Source of the DNA: Flavipsychrobacter sp.
GTDB lineage: Bacteria > Bacteroidota > Bacteroidia > Chitinophagales > Chitinophagaceae
Direction of reading: 5' to 3'
DNA length: 59,007 bases
Assembly (NCBI GenBank): GCA_024508935.1
Contig: JANINW010000003.1
Location: 1 to 59,007, forward strand
The notes below the pieces were generated by a model, which was given only the letters and a program-made list of their open reading frames with translations, made no database searches and was not told the origin of the DNA. Below are positions 26,427 through 36,700 of this stretch, in pieces. A program made the translations under genes and the position numbers. Position 1 is the first letter of the stretch. Every line of letters starts with the position of its first letter.

Positions 26427-29400
26427 ATGAAGCATTTTAACATTTTCAAATTAATGATGCCTGTACTGTTGTCGCTGGTATCCTATCAATCGGCCTGGGC
26501 GCTTGCCGGAGGAACTTATACAATCGGTTCGGGAGGTAACTATACTACCCTGGCTGCCGCTGTATCTGATCTTAACCTCGGTATTACCGGCCCTGTGGTA
26601 TTTAACATCCTTCCCGGTACCTATTCGGGTACAGGCTGGCAAGGTCTTATCGGTAATGTTACCGGTGCAAGTGCTACCAATACCATTACATTCAAATCCC
26701 AGAATGGTCCGGGTACAGTTAGCATTAGTTTTGCTGGTACATCGTCTGCCAACTATGTCTTTGGTTTAAATGGTGCCAGTTATGTAACTATTAAAAATCT
26801 TACTTTAAGTAATACCAGTACTACCTATGGTAACGTCATCAGGTTTACAGGTACATCTACATTTGATAGTGTAGTAGGTTGTAAAATGTCCAGCCCGGTT
26901 GTTTCTTCAACTAGTGCAGACGTGGCAGTAGTGCAGGCGGGTAGCTCAAGCGCTACTTTCCCGGGTGGAGACTTAGTATTTAAATCAGATACCTTCCAAA
27001 ACGGTAGTGCAGCGTATTGGGCTTACGGCCCAAGTGCACTTACTTCAAATCATACATTTGATGGTAATGTAATCACCAATCCATATTACTGTTACATGTA
27101 CCTGTATTATGTAGGTAATGCAAAAGTGGCTAACAACTCATATACCGCTAACAGCTCTGGCATGAACTACGGGTTTTACAGCTACTATGTAGGTAATAAC
27201 TACGAGTTCAGGAATAATGTTATTAATACCACTACCACTTATTCAGGTCACTATGCTTTCTATTTCGCATATATCAACTATAACAGCGGGCAGCAGGGTA
27301 TTACAACATTTGCCAATAATACCTCTACCGTAAACTCAACCAGTAATACAATATACGGTACCTATTTCCTTTACAACTACAATACAACCATGACTAATAA
27401 TACGTTTAGCGTATCGGGTACCACAGGTACTTGCTACAACCCGTATTACATGGCTTATTACTGGAATGCGGGATCTGTGGCATCTAACAACGTGTTCAAT
27501 ACTTCTGTAACAACAGGTGGTGCATACAACTACATCATAAATTACTATACAACCGGTACACGTGTTGTCAATAATACGTTCAATGCAAATGCATCGGGTA
27601 GTGGTACGGTATATAGTCCTTACTATACAATGTATGGTGCTACTTCTTCAAGCACCAGCAATAATACCTTCAATGCCACCACTGCTTCAGGTTCGGGTAC
27701 GAGCCTGTATTATATGAACTATAATGGTAGCTCTGATACAGTTGATAACAATACCTTCAACATGACGGCGCCAGGTGGTATTACTTCATACAAGTATTAT
27801 ATGGTTGGTGTAAACCGCAATAATACTTTTAACTGGAATGTAACATCAGGTACGTTGAACAATTACTTCTACTATCCTGATGGATGCCTGTTCTCTGGCA
27901 ATAAGTTTAATTTGACCAGTACTTCAGGCCTTATTTATGGTGCCTATGTATATGGTACTACGTCTTATGCCGGTGGTAACTTCATCAACAACGTATTTGA
28001 CGCCCGCAGTACATCAAGCGGCACTGTGTACGGGTTCTATGGCCAGTATTCAAAAGACAATACGTTCATAAATAATATTTTCGCGAATACTACAGCAGGT
28101 ACAAGCTACCTCTATTACAACCCAAGCGGTTATTACGGCGATAATAAATTTTACAATAATACCTTCCATAGCAACAGCACCGGTACAGTTAACTACCTGC
28201 TGTATAATAGCGCCGGTAACACCACTTATTTGGGTAAAGCTATTCTGAGTAACAACATCTTCTCCCGTTTGAACAATAACGGTAATGCTGTTTACCTGGG
28301 AGACACTGCTTACTCAAAATTGGACTATAACTTGTATTATTCAGGTGGCGCAGCACATACTTACCAGTGCGCATCTCCGGCTTTAACAACTACATCATTA
28401 AATACATGGCGTGGTGCAACTAAACAAGATCTGAACTCACTTTCTTATGACCCGGGTCTGACCAGTCCGTCTACTTATGATTTCAGGCCGAATGCGGCTA
28501 ATGCCAATGCTTGGTCTGTAAACGGCCGTGGTAACCATTTTGCAAATGATACTGCTGATATCTTAGGTGTAGCACGTGCTAAAAACCGCTTCCAGGGTGT
28601 ACCAGACCTTGGGGCTTATGAATTTGTGCCAACCAGCACGCCACCTGCAGCAATAGCTAATCCGGCTGCTCCTGTAGCCAGTGCACCACAGGCTTTCACT
28701 TTTGGTGAAGATACAGTTTGTGTTATCAACTGGGGCGCTGTAGTGCCTGCTTCAGCTACTGTAAGGCAGTATACAGGTACACAAGCTGCTGGCATACCAA
28801 CCGGCGTAGGCAAAATGTACTTCTATAATGATGTAGCTACTACATTGGGCGTATACAGCTATAAAGCAGTGCCATATTATAAGAACCCATGGCTGGGCGA
28901 TATCAGCTCAGAAACAAATGCGCGTATCGCTAAATCAAGCAACGGTGCTGCTTGGGCAGGATATAACTATACCAATGGTATTACAGATACTAACCGTAAT
29001 ACAATGACGACAGCAGCATTTTTAGATAGTATGCCTTCGCAGTTTACCGGTGTTGAAAATGCACGTATCGGTATACGTTGCGTAGTAGCACCTTCAGGCC
29101 TCAAGAGCAATGCTGTGACTGCGTATACTGCAACAGAAACCTGGGATGCTGTGTTCTCACCTATCGGCTACCAATATATTTACAAGACAAAGAAAGGTAC
29201 CCCTACAAGTGGTGCCGGCGCTTACTTCGTAACATCTAACAGTGCGGCATTAACTGGTCTGACAGAAGATACTACTTACTATATATATGTACGTACTATA
29301 TGCGGCCCTAACGATACATCTGGCTGGGCTTTGGATTCTTTCCATACTATTATCAGCTGCCATGCACCAGATCTGAAACTGTCTTATTTGGATAGCAAAC

Positions 29401-29888
29401 AGGCTGTTGTTTATTGGGCGCCTATTAAAACTGCAGTAGGTTATGAGTGGGCAATTAGTACAGATGCTAATCCGCCTGCAAATGGTACCCCAACTGCAAA
29501 TACTTCTATACTGGCAGCGTATCTTGCTCCTGGTACTACTTATTATGCACACGTACGCTCAAATTGTAACACAGTATATAGCCAGTCAGGCTGGTCTACG
29601 CTTTCTTTCAAGACATGGGCTACAGGTGTGGATAATGTAAGCGGTGGTACAATGGGACTGATGGCTTATCCAAACCCTGTAAAAGAAGTATTGACCATAG
29701 ATATGAAAGGTATTCGCGCCAACAATGCTCAGCTTACAGTAAGTGACATTACCGGTAAAGTATTACGCATGATGAATGTTGCTGCCGATAAAACAGAAAT
29801 CAATATGAATGGTTTATCATCAGGCGTTTATATACTGAAGTATAGTGACGATGCACATACTGAAACAATAAAAGTGACCAAGGAATAA
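26427..29888 (+). CDS. T9SS-secreted beta-helix protein, paralogue 2
   Basis: This is an 1153-residue protein from the ATG at 26427; an upstream in-frame frame adds 27 lysine/asparagine-rich residues that would precede a normal signal peptide and are probably untranslated. The architecture is that of paralogue 1: signal peptide (about 1-26), head GGTYTIGSGGNYTTLAAAV, beta-helix to DLGAYEF (about 727-733), Fn3-like domains (about 885-1060), and a T9SS tail ending KVTKE. It carries one more approximately 29-residue coil module (around SNNTFNATTASGSG) than paralogues 1 and 3. Its middle section is the closest match to that of paralogue 4. Probably a cell-surface or released adhesin. Confidence 0.85.
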   Translation: MKHFNIFKLMMPVLLSLVSYQSAWALAGGTYTIGSGGNYTTLAAAVSDLNLGITGPVVFNILPGTYSGTGWQGLIGNVTGASATNTITFKSQNGPGTVSISFAGTSSANYVFGLNGASYVTIKNLTLSNTSTTYGNVIRFTGTSTFDSVVGCKMSSPVVSSTSADVAVVQAGSSSATFPGGDLVFKSDTFQNGSAAYWAYGPSALTSNHTFDGNVITNPYYCYMYLYYVGNAKVANNSYTANSSGMNYGFYSYYVGNNYEFRNNVINTTTTYSGHYAFYFAYINYNSGQQGITTFANNTSTVNSTSNTIYGTYFLYNYNTTMTNNTFSVSGTTGTCYNPYYMAYYWNAGSVASNNVFNTSVTTGGAYNYIINYYTTGTRVVNNTFNANASGSGTVYSPYYTMYGATSSSTSNNTFNATTASGSGTSLYYMNYNGSSDTVDNNTFNMTAPGGITSYKYYMVGVNRNNTFNWNVTSGTLNNYFYYPDGCLFSGNKFNLTSTSGLIYGAYVYGTTSYAGGNFINNVFDARSTSSGTVYGFYGQYSKDNTFINNIFANTTAGTSYLYYNPSGYYGDNKFYNNTFHSNSTGTVNYLLYNSAGNTTYLGKAILSNNIFSRLNNNGNAVYLGDTAYSKLDYNLYYSGGAAHTYQCASPALTTTSLNTWRGATKQDLNSLSYDPGLTSPSTYDFRPNAANANAWSVNGRGNHFANDTADILGVARAKNRFQGVPDLGAYEFVPTSTPPAAIANPAAPVASAPQAFTFGEDTVCVINWGAVVPASATVRQYTGTQAAGIPTGVGKMYFYNDVATTLGVYSYKAVPYYKNPWLGDISSETNARIAKSSNGAAWAGYNYTNGITDTNRNTMTTAAFLDSMPSQFTGVENARIGIRCVVAPSGLKSNAVTAYTATETWDAVFSPIGYQYIYKTKKGTPTSGAGAYFVTSNSAALTGLTEDTTYYIYVRTICGPNDTSGWALDSFHTIISCHAPDLKLSYLDSKQAVVYWAPIKTAVGYEWAISTDANPPANGTPTANTSILAAYLAPGTTYYAHVRSNCNTVYSQSGWSTLSFKTWATGVDNVSGGTMGLMAYPNPVKEVLTIDMKGIRANNAQLTVSDITGKVLRMMNVAADKTEINMNGLSSGVYILKYSDDAHTETIKVTKE

Positions 29889-29907
29889 TTGTGTTTTTAT
29901 ATAATTG

Positions 29908-29934
29908 AAAGCCGGCTAAAGCCGGCTTTTTTTT
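29908..29934 (+). terminator. Terminator of beta-helix gene 2
   Basis: A 9-bp stem (AAAGCCGGC / GCCGGCTTT) with a TAAA loop is followed by a run of eight Ts. Confidence 0.88.
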
Positions 29935-29999
29935 GTGTTATTTATTAGCTGTGATGTGAATTTGATATAATTAACTTGTTCTTAATTATGTAAGTGTAT

Positions 30000-30080
30000 T
30001 TAATTCCTGTTTAATGGAATGTTTAACTCTGTTTAATCAATTGTTTAATGCAATTTAATCGGTCATTAACTGGCTTTTAA
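30000..30080. promoter_or_regulatory. Strongly phased TTAA array upstream of beta-helix gene 3
   Basis: Eight consecutive TTAA tracts start at 30000, 30011, 30023, 30033, 30045, 30055, 30066 and 30077. Spacings are 11, 12, 10, 12, 10, 11 and 11 bp, a mean of exactly 11. Most are TTTAAT or TTTAAC. Two more at 29971 and 29982 are also 11 bp apart. The last tract lies 26 bp before the -7 box, that is, in the -33 position. Between the tracts the bases differ, so this is not a simple tandem repeat. Confidence 0.75.
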
Positions 30081-30102
30081 GACTGCGGAATAGCTGCTTG
30101 GT

Positions 30103-30110
30103 TACTTTTA
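30103..30110 (+). promoter_or_regulatory. -7 box of beta-helix gene 3
   Basis: TACTTTTA (TAnnTTTA) sits 26 bp after the last TTAA tract and is followed by TGATATG. The same arrangement occurs before gene 4 at 33696. It implies a leader of about 75 nt. Confidence 0.55.
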
Positions 30111-30188
30111 TGATATGTGAATAAAGCTATTTTGTTCATATTAATAATACAATAAAAGGTATATCATAAACATTTAAAGCAGTTTATC

Positions 30189-33100
30189 ATGAAGCTTATT
30201 TACAATGCGAAAGCTGCATTCTTATCGTTCTCCTGTTTAGTGCTGAGCCAGGCTGCATTGGCGCTTGGTGGTGGTACTTATACCATAGGCTCCGGTGGTA
30301 ACTATACCAACCTTGCCGATGCTGTGTCTGACCTTAACCTGGGTATTACCGGCCCTGTAGTATTTAATATACTTCCCGGCAGCTATTCCGGTACCAACTG
30401 GAAAGCAGAGATCACTAATGTTACGGGTGCCAGCTCTACCAATACAATTACTATACAGGCACAAAATGGCCCGGGTACAGTATCTATCAGTGCGGCAGGC
30501 TCTTCGTCTGATAATTATGTAATAGGCCTGAGCAGTGCTAATTATGTGAGTATCAAAAATCTTACGATTTCCAATACAAGCACTTCTTATGGAAATGTGA
30601 TACGTTTCACCGGAACAGCATCTTATGATAGTGTGCTGGGTTGTAAATTATCTTCTCCCAGCACTTCTTCCAGTTCGCAGAACATGGCAGTTGTTTTAGC
30701 GGGTTATTCAGGTGGCTCTTTTACAGGGGGTAATCTTGTGTTTGACAATGATACATTTCAAAATGGTAGTGCCTCTTATTGGACATACGGTTCGAGCACA
30801 TCGAACCTGACCCAAGGGCATAAGATTACAAATTGCTATGCAACGGGAGCTTACTATTACTTATTGTATAGTTATTATGCCGGCGATTTCAACATTAGTA
30901 ATAACACATTTATCAGCAACAGCTCAGGGCTTTATCGCGGCTTTATGATGTATTATACCGGTAATGGGCTTACTTTCTCTAATAATGATGTAAATATCAA
31001 TTCAAACTATTCAGGCCATTATACTTTTTACCTGTATTATAGTAACTATTACGTTACAGGACAGACTATATTTACCAATAATAATATCAATGTAGCAACT
31101 ACCAGCGGTACTAAATATGCTACTTATCTGCCATACAATCAGAATGTAGAATTTGCCAACAATACATTTACCTATACCGGTACTTCTGCCACCATATATA
31201 ACCCATATTACCTGGCCTATGGCTGGAATGCAGGGTCTTCGGCACACAACAATACATTCAACGCGAATACTACAAGTGGTAGCCCCAATTCGCCATATTA
31301 CCTGCAGTATAGTTCCAACGGTACCAGTATAAGGAATAATGTTTTTAATTCAACTGCCACAACCGGCAGCGCTTCCAGTTTTTGTTATTACCTGAATTAT
31401 TCAGGATCTAACGATACTGTAGAAAACAATACTTTCAATGTTAATACCCCTGGTGGAATTTCGTCTTATAAATATTACACCAGTAACCTGACCCGCAATA
31501 ACACCTTCAATATGTCTACGGGTAATGGTACTTTAAACAATTATTTCTATTACCCCAATGGTGGTTTGATCACAGACAATACGTTTAATCTATCAAGCAC
31601 CGGGGGTACTATTAATTCTATGTACGTCTATGGTTCGTCTTCGTACATGGGCGGTGTTTTTTCAAATAATATTTTCGATGCGCGTAGTACTTCAGGGACT
31701 ATCTATGGTTTTTACGGGCAGTATTCAAAAGGCAATATACTCCTCAATAATGTGATAACAACGCAAACGTCGGGGTCTAGTTATTTGTATTATAAGCCTA
31801 ACGGGTACTATGGCGACAATAAATTCTATAACAATACGTTCCACAGTAATAGCACCGGTGCCACTAACTATTTAATATACCATTCTTCGGGTGGTTCCTC
31901 TACGTACAGTGGTAAAGCCTACCTGAATAACAATATTTTTTCGCGACTGAACAATAACGGTACTGCTGTTTACATTGCTGATACCGTCTATTTTAAAAGC
32001 GATTATAATCTCTACTATTCAGGTGGTGCGGCACATACCTATCAATGCGCCAATCCTGCTGTTACTGCTACTGCATTGCAAAGCTGGCGCACGGCTACGC
32101 ACCAGGACATGAACTCATTGAGTTATGATCCGGGATTTAAAGACCCAGCAGCATTTAATTTTGAACCGGATGCAACTAATGTAAACGCTTGGTCGGTGAA
32201 CGGAAGAGGTACTCATTTAGATGGTGATACCATGGACATTAACGGTGTAACACGCGCGAAGACCCGTTTCCAGGGAGTGCCGGATCTGGGTGCGTATGAA
32301 TTTGTACCAACGACTACACCACCAGCAGCGGTAGCTACTCCTGCAAGCCCTGTAGCGAGCACACCACAGGCGTTCACATTTGGTGAGGATACCGTATGTG
32401 TAATCAACTGGGGTGCTTCTGTTCCTACGTCTGCCACAGTAAGGCAGTATACAGGTATACAGGCAACGGGTATGCCTGCCGGTTTTGGCAAGATGTATTT
32501 CTACAACGATGTAAGCACCCCGCTGGGCGTGTATAGCTATAAGGCAGTACCGTATTACAAGAACCCATGGCTGGGCGATATCAGTTCTGAAACGAATGCG
32601 CGTATAGCCAAATCAAGCAATGGTGCATCATGGCAAGGATATAACTATACCAATGGTATTACCGATACGATCCTTAATACGATGACCACCGCCGCCTTCT
32701 TAGACAGTATGCCATCTAAATTCACCGGTGTAGAGAACGGCCGTATCGGTATCCGCTGCGTAGTAGCACCAAGTGGTCTTCAGAGTTCAGCGGTAACGGC
32801 TTTCTCAGCTACAGAAACCTGGGATGCGGTATTTGCACCGATAGGTTACCAGTATATCTATAAATTAACCAAAGGCACACCAACCAGCGGTACAGGGTCT
32901 TATTTTGTGACCAGCAACAGTGCACCGCTTACAGGCCTTGTAGAAGATACCACCTACTATATTTATGTACGCACCATCTGCGGACCAAACGATACCTCAG
33001 GCTGGGCTGTAGATTCCTTCCATACGATCATCAGCTGCCATGCACCTGACCTGAAACTGTCGTACCTGGATAACAAGCAGGCAGTGGTCTATTGGGCAAC

Positions 33101-33566
33101 CGTTAAAACAGCAGTAGGGTATGACTGGGCAATAAACACTGACGCTAACCCACCGGCAAATGGTACACCAACCACCAATACATCTATATTGGCAGCTTAT
33201 CTAGCCCCCGGTACTACGTATTATGCGCATGTACGCTCTAACTGTAATACGATGTACAACCAGTCAGGCTGGTCAACGATCTCGTTCAAGACCTGGGCAA
33301 CGGGTGTAGAAAATGTAAGTGGTAGCAGCATAGGATTGATGGCTTATCCAAACCCGGTAAAAGAAGTGCTGACGGTAAATATGCAGGGTATCCGTTCGAA
33401 CAATGCACAGTTGACGGTAAGCGATATCACGGGTAAAGTGGTACGTACCATAGCAGTAAGTGCAGACAAGACCGAGATCAATATGAATGGCTTATCATCA
33501 GGTGTATACATCCTGAAATACAGTGATGATGCCCACACTGAAACCATTAAACTGACCAAGGAGTAA
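30189..33566 (+). CDS. T9SS-secreted beta-helix protein, paralogue 3
   Basis: This is an 1125-residue protein with the family architecture: signal peptide (about 1-25, QAALA), head GGTYTIGSGGNYTNLADAV, asparagine-ladder beta-helix up to DLGAYEF (about 698-704), Fn3-like domains (about 860-1035) and a T9SS tail (about 1041-1125) ending KLTKE. Residues from GVTRAKTRFQGV (about 686) to the end are identical to those of paralogue 4, because the DNA from 32244 to the stop codon is almost the same in both genes. The beta-helix part is clearly more diverged. No terminator is visible after the stop codon. Confidence 0.85.
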   Translation: MKLIYNAKAAFLSFSCLVLSQAALALGGGTYTIGSGGNYTNLADAVSDLNLGITGPVVFNILPGSYSGTNWKAEITNVTGASSTNTITIQAQNGPGTVSISAAGSSSDNYVIGLSSANYVSIKNLTISNTSTSYGNVIRFTGTASYDSVLGCKLSSPSTSSSSQNMAVVLAGYSGGSFTGGNLVFDNDTFQNGSASYWTYGSSTSNLTQGHKITNCYATGAYYYLLYSYYAGDFNISNNTFISNSSGLYRGFMMYYTGNGLTFSNNDVNINSNYSGHYTFYLYYSNYYVTGQTIFTNNNINVATTSGTKYATYLPYNQNVEFANNTFTYTGTSATIYNPYYLAYGWNAGSSAHNNTFNANTTSGSPNSPYYLQYSSNGTSIRNNVFNSTATTGSASSFCYYLNYSGSNDTVENNTFNVNTPGGISSYKYYTSNLTRNNTFNMSTGNGTLNNYFYYPNGGLITDNTFNLSSTGGTINSMYVYGSSSYMGGVFSNNIFDARSTSGTIYGFYGQYSKGNILLNNVITTQTSGSSYLYYKPNGYYGDNKFYNNTFHSNSTGATNYLIYHSSGGSSTYSGKAYLNNNIFSRLNNNGTAVYIADTVYFKSDYNLYYSGGAAHTYQCANPAVTATALQSWRTATHQDMNSLSYDPGFKDPAAFNFEPDATNVNAWSVNGRGTHLDGDTMDINGVTRAKTRFQGVPDLGAYEFVPTTTPPAAVATPASPVASTPQAFTFGEDTVCVINWGASVPTSATVRQYTGIQATGMPAGFGKMYFYNDVSTPLGVYSYKAVPYYKNPWLGDISSETNARIAKSSNGASWQGYNYTNGITDTILNTMTTAAFLDSMPSKFTGVENGRIGIRCVVAPSGLQSSAVTAFSATETWDAVFAPIGYQYIYKLTKGTPTSGTGSYFVTSNSAPLTGLVEDTTYYIYVRTICGPNDTSGWAVDSFHTIISCHAPDLKLSYLDNKQAVVYWATVKTAVGYDWAINTDANPPANGTPTTNTSILAAYLAPGTTYYAHVRSNCNTMYNQSGWSTISFKTWATGVENVSGSSIGLMAYPNPVKEVLTVNMQGIRSNNAQLTVSDITGKVVRTIAVSADKTEINMNGLSSGVYILKYSDDAHTETIKLTKE
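32244..33566 (+). repeat. 1323-bp near-identical block, copy A
   Basis: This segment matches 35925-37247 at a constant offset of 3681 bp. By eye I find three differences (32276, 32279 and 33548). It covers the end of the beta-helix, the Fn3-like domains and the T9SS tail, and similarity ends at the stop codon. Confidence 0.92.
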
Positions 33567-33601
33567 GGATTTAAGATTGCTAAAAATATTTGTTTACATA
33601 T

Positions 33602-33673
33602 TTAATTGTTATTTTTAATCTCGTTTTAATTTTATTATAATGCCTCATTAATGTCGTTTTAATGCTCTTTTAA
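33602..33673. promoter_or_regulatory. Strongly phased TTAA array upstream of beta-helix gene 4
   Basis: TTAA starts at 33602, 33615, 33626, 33648, 33659 and 33670. The expected position 33637 holds the variant TATAA. After the first gap of 13 bp every step is exactly 11 bp. The last tract is 26 bp before the -7 box, the same distance as for gene 3. Confidence 0.75.
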
Positions 33674-33695
33674 CGGTAGCGTTTTCGCATGCAAG

Positions 33696-33703
33696 TATCT
33701 TTA
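33696..33703 (+). promoter_or_regulatory. -7 box of beta-helix gene 4
   Basis: TATCTTTA (TAnnTTTA) is followed by TGATATG, as before gene 3. The leader is about 75 nt and includes a hairpin. Confidence 0.55.
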
Positions 33704-33717
33704 TGATATGCAGAAAA

Positions 33718-33748
33718 TTGTAATTATTTAATGTTAAAATAATTACAA
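33718..33748 (+). other. Hairpin in the 5' leader of beta-helix gene 4
   Basis: A perfect 12-bp stem (TTGTAATTATTT / AAATAATTACAA) encloses a 7-nt loop. It begins about 15 bp after the -7 box, so it would fold near the 5' end of the mRNA. No T-run follows, so it is not a standard terminator; it may stabilise the transcript. Confidence 0.5.
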
Positions 33749-33782
33749 AGGAACATATTGTAAAACAGGTAAATTTTTGTTT

Positions 33783-36700
33783 ATGAGATACTTTTCCATG
33801 TTAAAAAAGACAGCCTTATCGTTAGCTGTAGTGGCAGGGGCCTGCCAGGGCGCCTGGGCATTAAGCGGAGGTACCTATACGGTCGGTTCAGGAGGTAATT
33901 ATACCACTCTGGCCGACGCTATCTCTGACCTTAATCTTGGTATAACCGGTCCAGTAGTATTTAATATACTACCCGGTACTTATTCCGGTACCAACTGGAA
34001 AGGGGAAATAACTAATGTAACGGGTGCCAGTGCTACTAATACCATTACTATCCAGGCACAGAACGGGCCGGGAACAGTGAGTATAAGTTCTGCAGGTACA
34101 TCCACGGCCAAATATGTAATTGGCTTTACAAGTGCCAGTTATGTTACTATTAAAAATCTTTCGATAACGAATACCAGTACTACCTATGGCAATGTGCTTC
34201 GTTTTACCGGTACTGCTTCCAATAACAACGTTTTAAACTGTAAACTGACCTCTCCAACCACTACCTCCAGCTCTACAGATATGGCTGTAGTGCAGGCGGG
34301 TTATTCAGGCGGCTCTTTTACCGGTGGTAATCTTGTGTTTGATAATGATACCTTTCAAAATGGTAGCACCTCTTACTGGGCCTATGGTTCCAGCACTTCA
34401 AACCTGACACAAGGGCACACAATTACCAACAGCCTTTTGACAGGTGCGTATTATTATCTCTTGTACTCTTATTACGGAGGTAATTTTAATATCTCAAACA
34501 ATACTGTGACCAGCACAAGTAATGGATTGGCTTACGGGTTTTATATGTACTATACCGGCAATGGCCTGACATTCTCAAATAATAATGTCAACGTAACTTC
34601 TACCTATTCCGGCCAGTATATGTTTTACCTTTACTATAGCAACTACTACGTGGCAGGGCAAACTATATTTACCAATAATAATGTGACAATGACCACTACA
34701 AGTGGTACGAAGTATAGTCACTACATGCCTTATAACTATAACCTGGAGTTTGCTAATAACACGTTTACATTTACAGGTACTTCAGCTACCATTTATTGCC
34801 CTTATTATGCGGCATATGGCTGTAATACAGGTTCAACAGTGCATAATAATACCTTCAACGCTTCAGTTACAACCGGTGGTGCATACACTTATATGATCAA
34901 TTATGCTACAACCGGTACCCGCATTTATGATAATACCTTCAATGCTACTGCTTCCTCCAGCGGCTCATTGTATTCTCCGTATTATTTAATGTATAGCTGC
35001 ACAGGTTCCAGCAACAGGAATAATACATTCAATGCTACCTCTGCCAGCGGCTCTGCACAAGCATTATACTACATGTGTTATTCAGGAAGTACTGATACGA
35101 ACGAGAACAATACATTCAATCTTACAGCACCTGCCGGTATATCATCAAACAAATATTATACAATAGGCATAAACCGTAATAATGTTTTTAACTGGAACAC
35201 TACATCCGGCACTATTTATAATTATTTCTATTATCCTGACGGTGCATTGTTTGCGAACAATAAGTTCAATTTGAACAGTACTACCGGTACTATTTACAGC
35301 GCTTATGTATACGGTACTACCTCTTATGCAGGCGGTAATTTCAATGGCAATGTTTTTGATGCCCGCAGCTCATCTGGTGGTAGTGTATATGGTTTTTATG
35401 GCCAGTATTCGAAAGACAACACTTTTATAAACAACATCTTTGCTAATACTACTACCGGTACCAGCTATCTCTATTACAATCCGAGCGGATTTTACGGCGA
35501 TAATAAATTCTATAATAATACTTTTCACAGTAACAGTACCGGTACTACCAACTACCTGTTATACAATGCGGCAGGTAGCACTACCTATAATGGTAAAGCT
35601 TACTTGAGTAATAATATTTTCTCTCGACTGAACAATAATGGTACGGCCGTTTATATTGGTGATACTGTTCGTTCAAGGCTTGATTATAACCTGTATTATT
35701 CAGGCGGTTCAGTACACAATTATCAATGTGGTAGCCCTGCCATTACTACATCTGCATTGCAGGCATGGCGCAGTGCCACTAAACAAGATCTGAACTCATT
35801 GACGTATGACCCGGGAATGGTTGATCCTGCGAACTATGATTTCAGGCCAAATGCCAGTAATGTGAATGCATGGTCTGTAAATGGCCGTGGCAACCACTTT
35901 GCCGGCGATACCATGGATATCCTGGGTGTAACACGCGCGAAGACCCGTTTCCAGGGGGTACCGGATCTGGGTGCGTATGAATTTGTACCAACGACTACAC
36001 CACCAGCAGCGGTAGCTACTCCTGCAAGCCCTGTAGCGAGCACACCACAGGCGTTCACATTTGGTGAGGATACCGTATGTGTAATCAACTGGGGTGCTTC
36101 TGTTCCTACGTCTGCCACAGTAAGGCAGTATACAGGTATACAGGCAACGGGTATGCCTGCCGGTTTTGGCAAGATGTATTTCTACAACGATGTAAGCACC
36201 CCGCTGGGCGTGTATAGCTATAAGGCAGTACCGTATTACAAGAACCCATGGCTGGGCGATATCAGTTCTGAAACGAATGCGCGTATAGCCAAATCAAGCA
36301 ATGGTGCATCATGGCAAGGATATAACTATACCAATGGTATTACCGATACGATCCTTAATACGATGACCACCGCCGCCTTCTTAGACAGTATGCCATCTAA
36401 ATTCACCGGTGTAGAGAACGGCCGTATCGGTATCCGCTGCGTAGTAGCACCAAGTGGTCTTCAGAGTTCAGCGGTAACGGCTTTCTCAGCTACAGAAACC
36501 TGGGATGCGGTATTTGCACCGATAGGTTACCAGTATATCTATAAATTAACCAAAGGCACACCAACCAGCGGTACAGGGTCTTATTTTGTGACCAGCAACA
36601 GTGCACCGCTTACAGGCCTTGTAGAAGATACCACCTACTATATTTATGTACGCACCATCTGCGGACCAAACGATACCTCAGGCTGGGCTGTAGATTCCTT

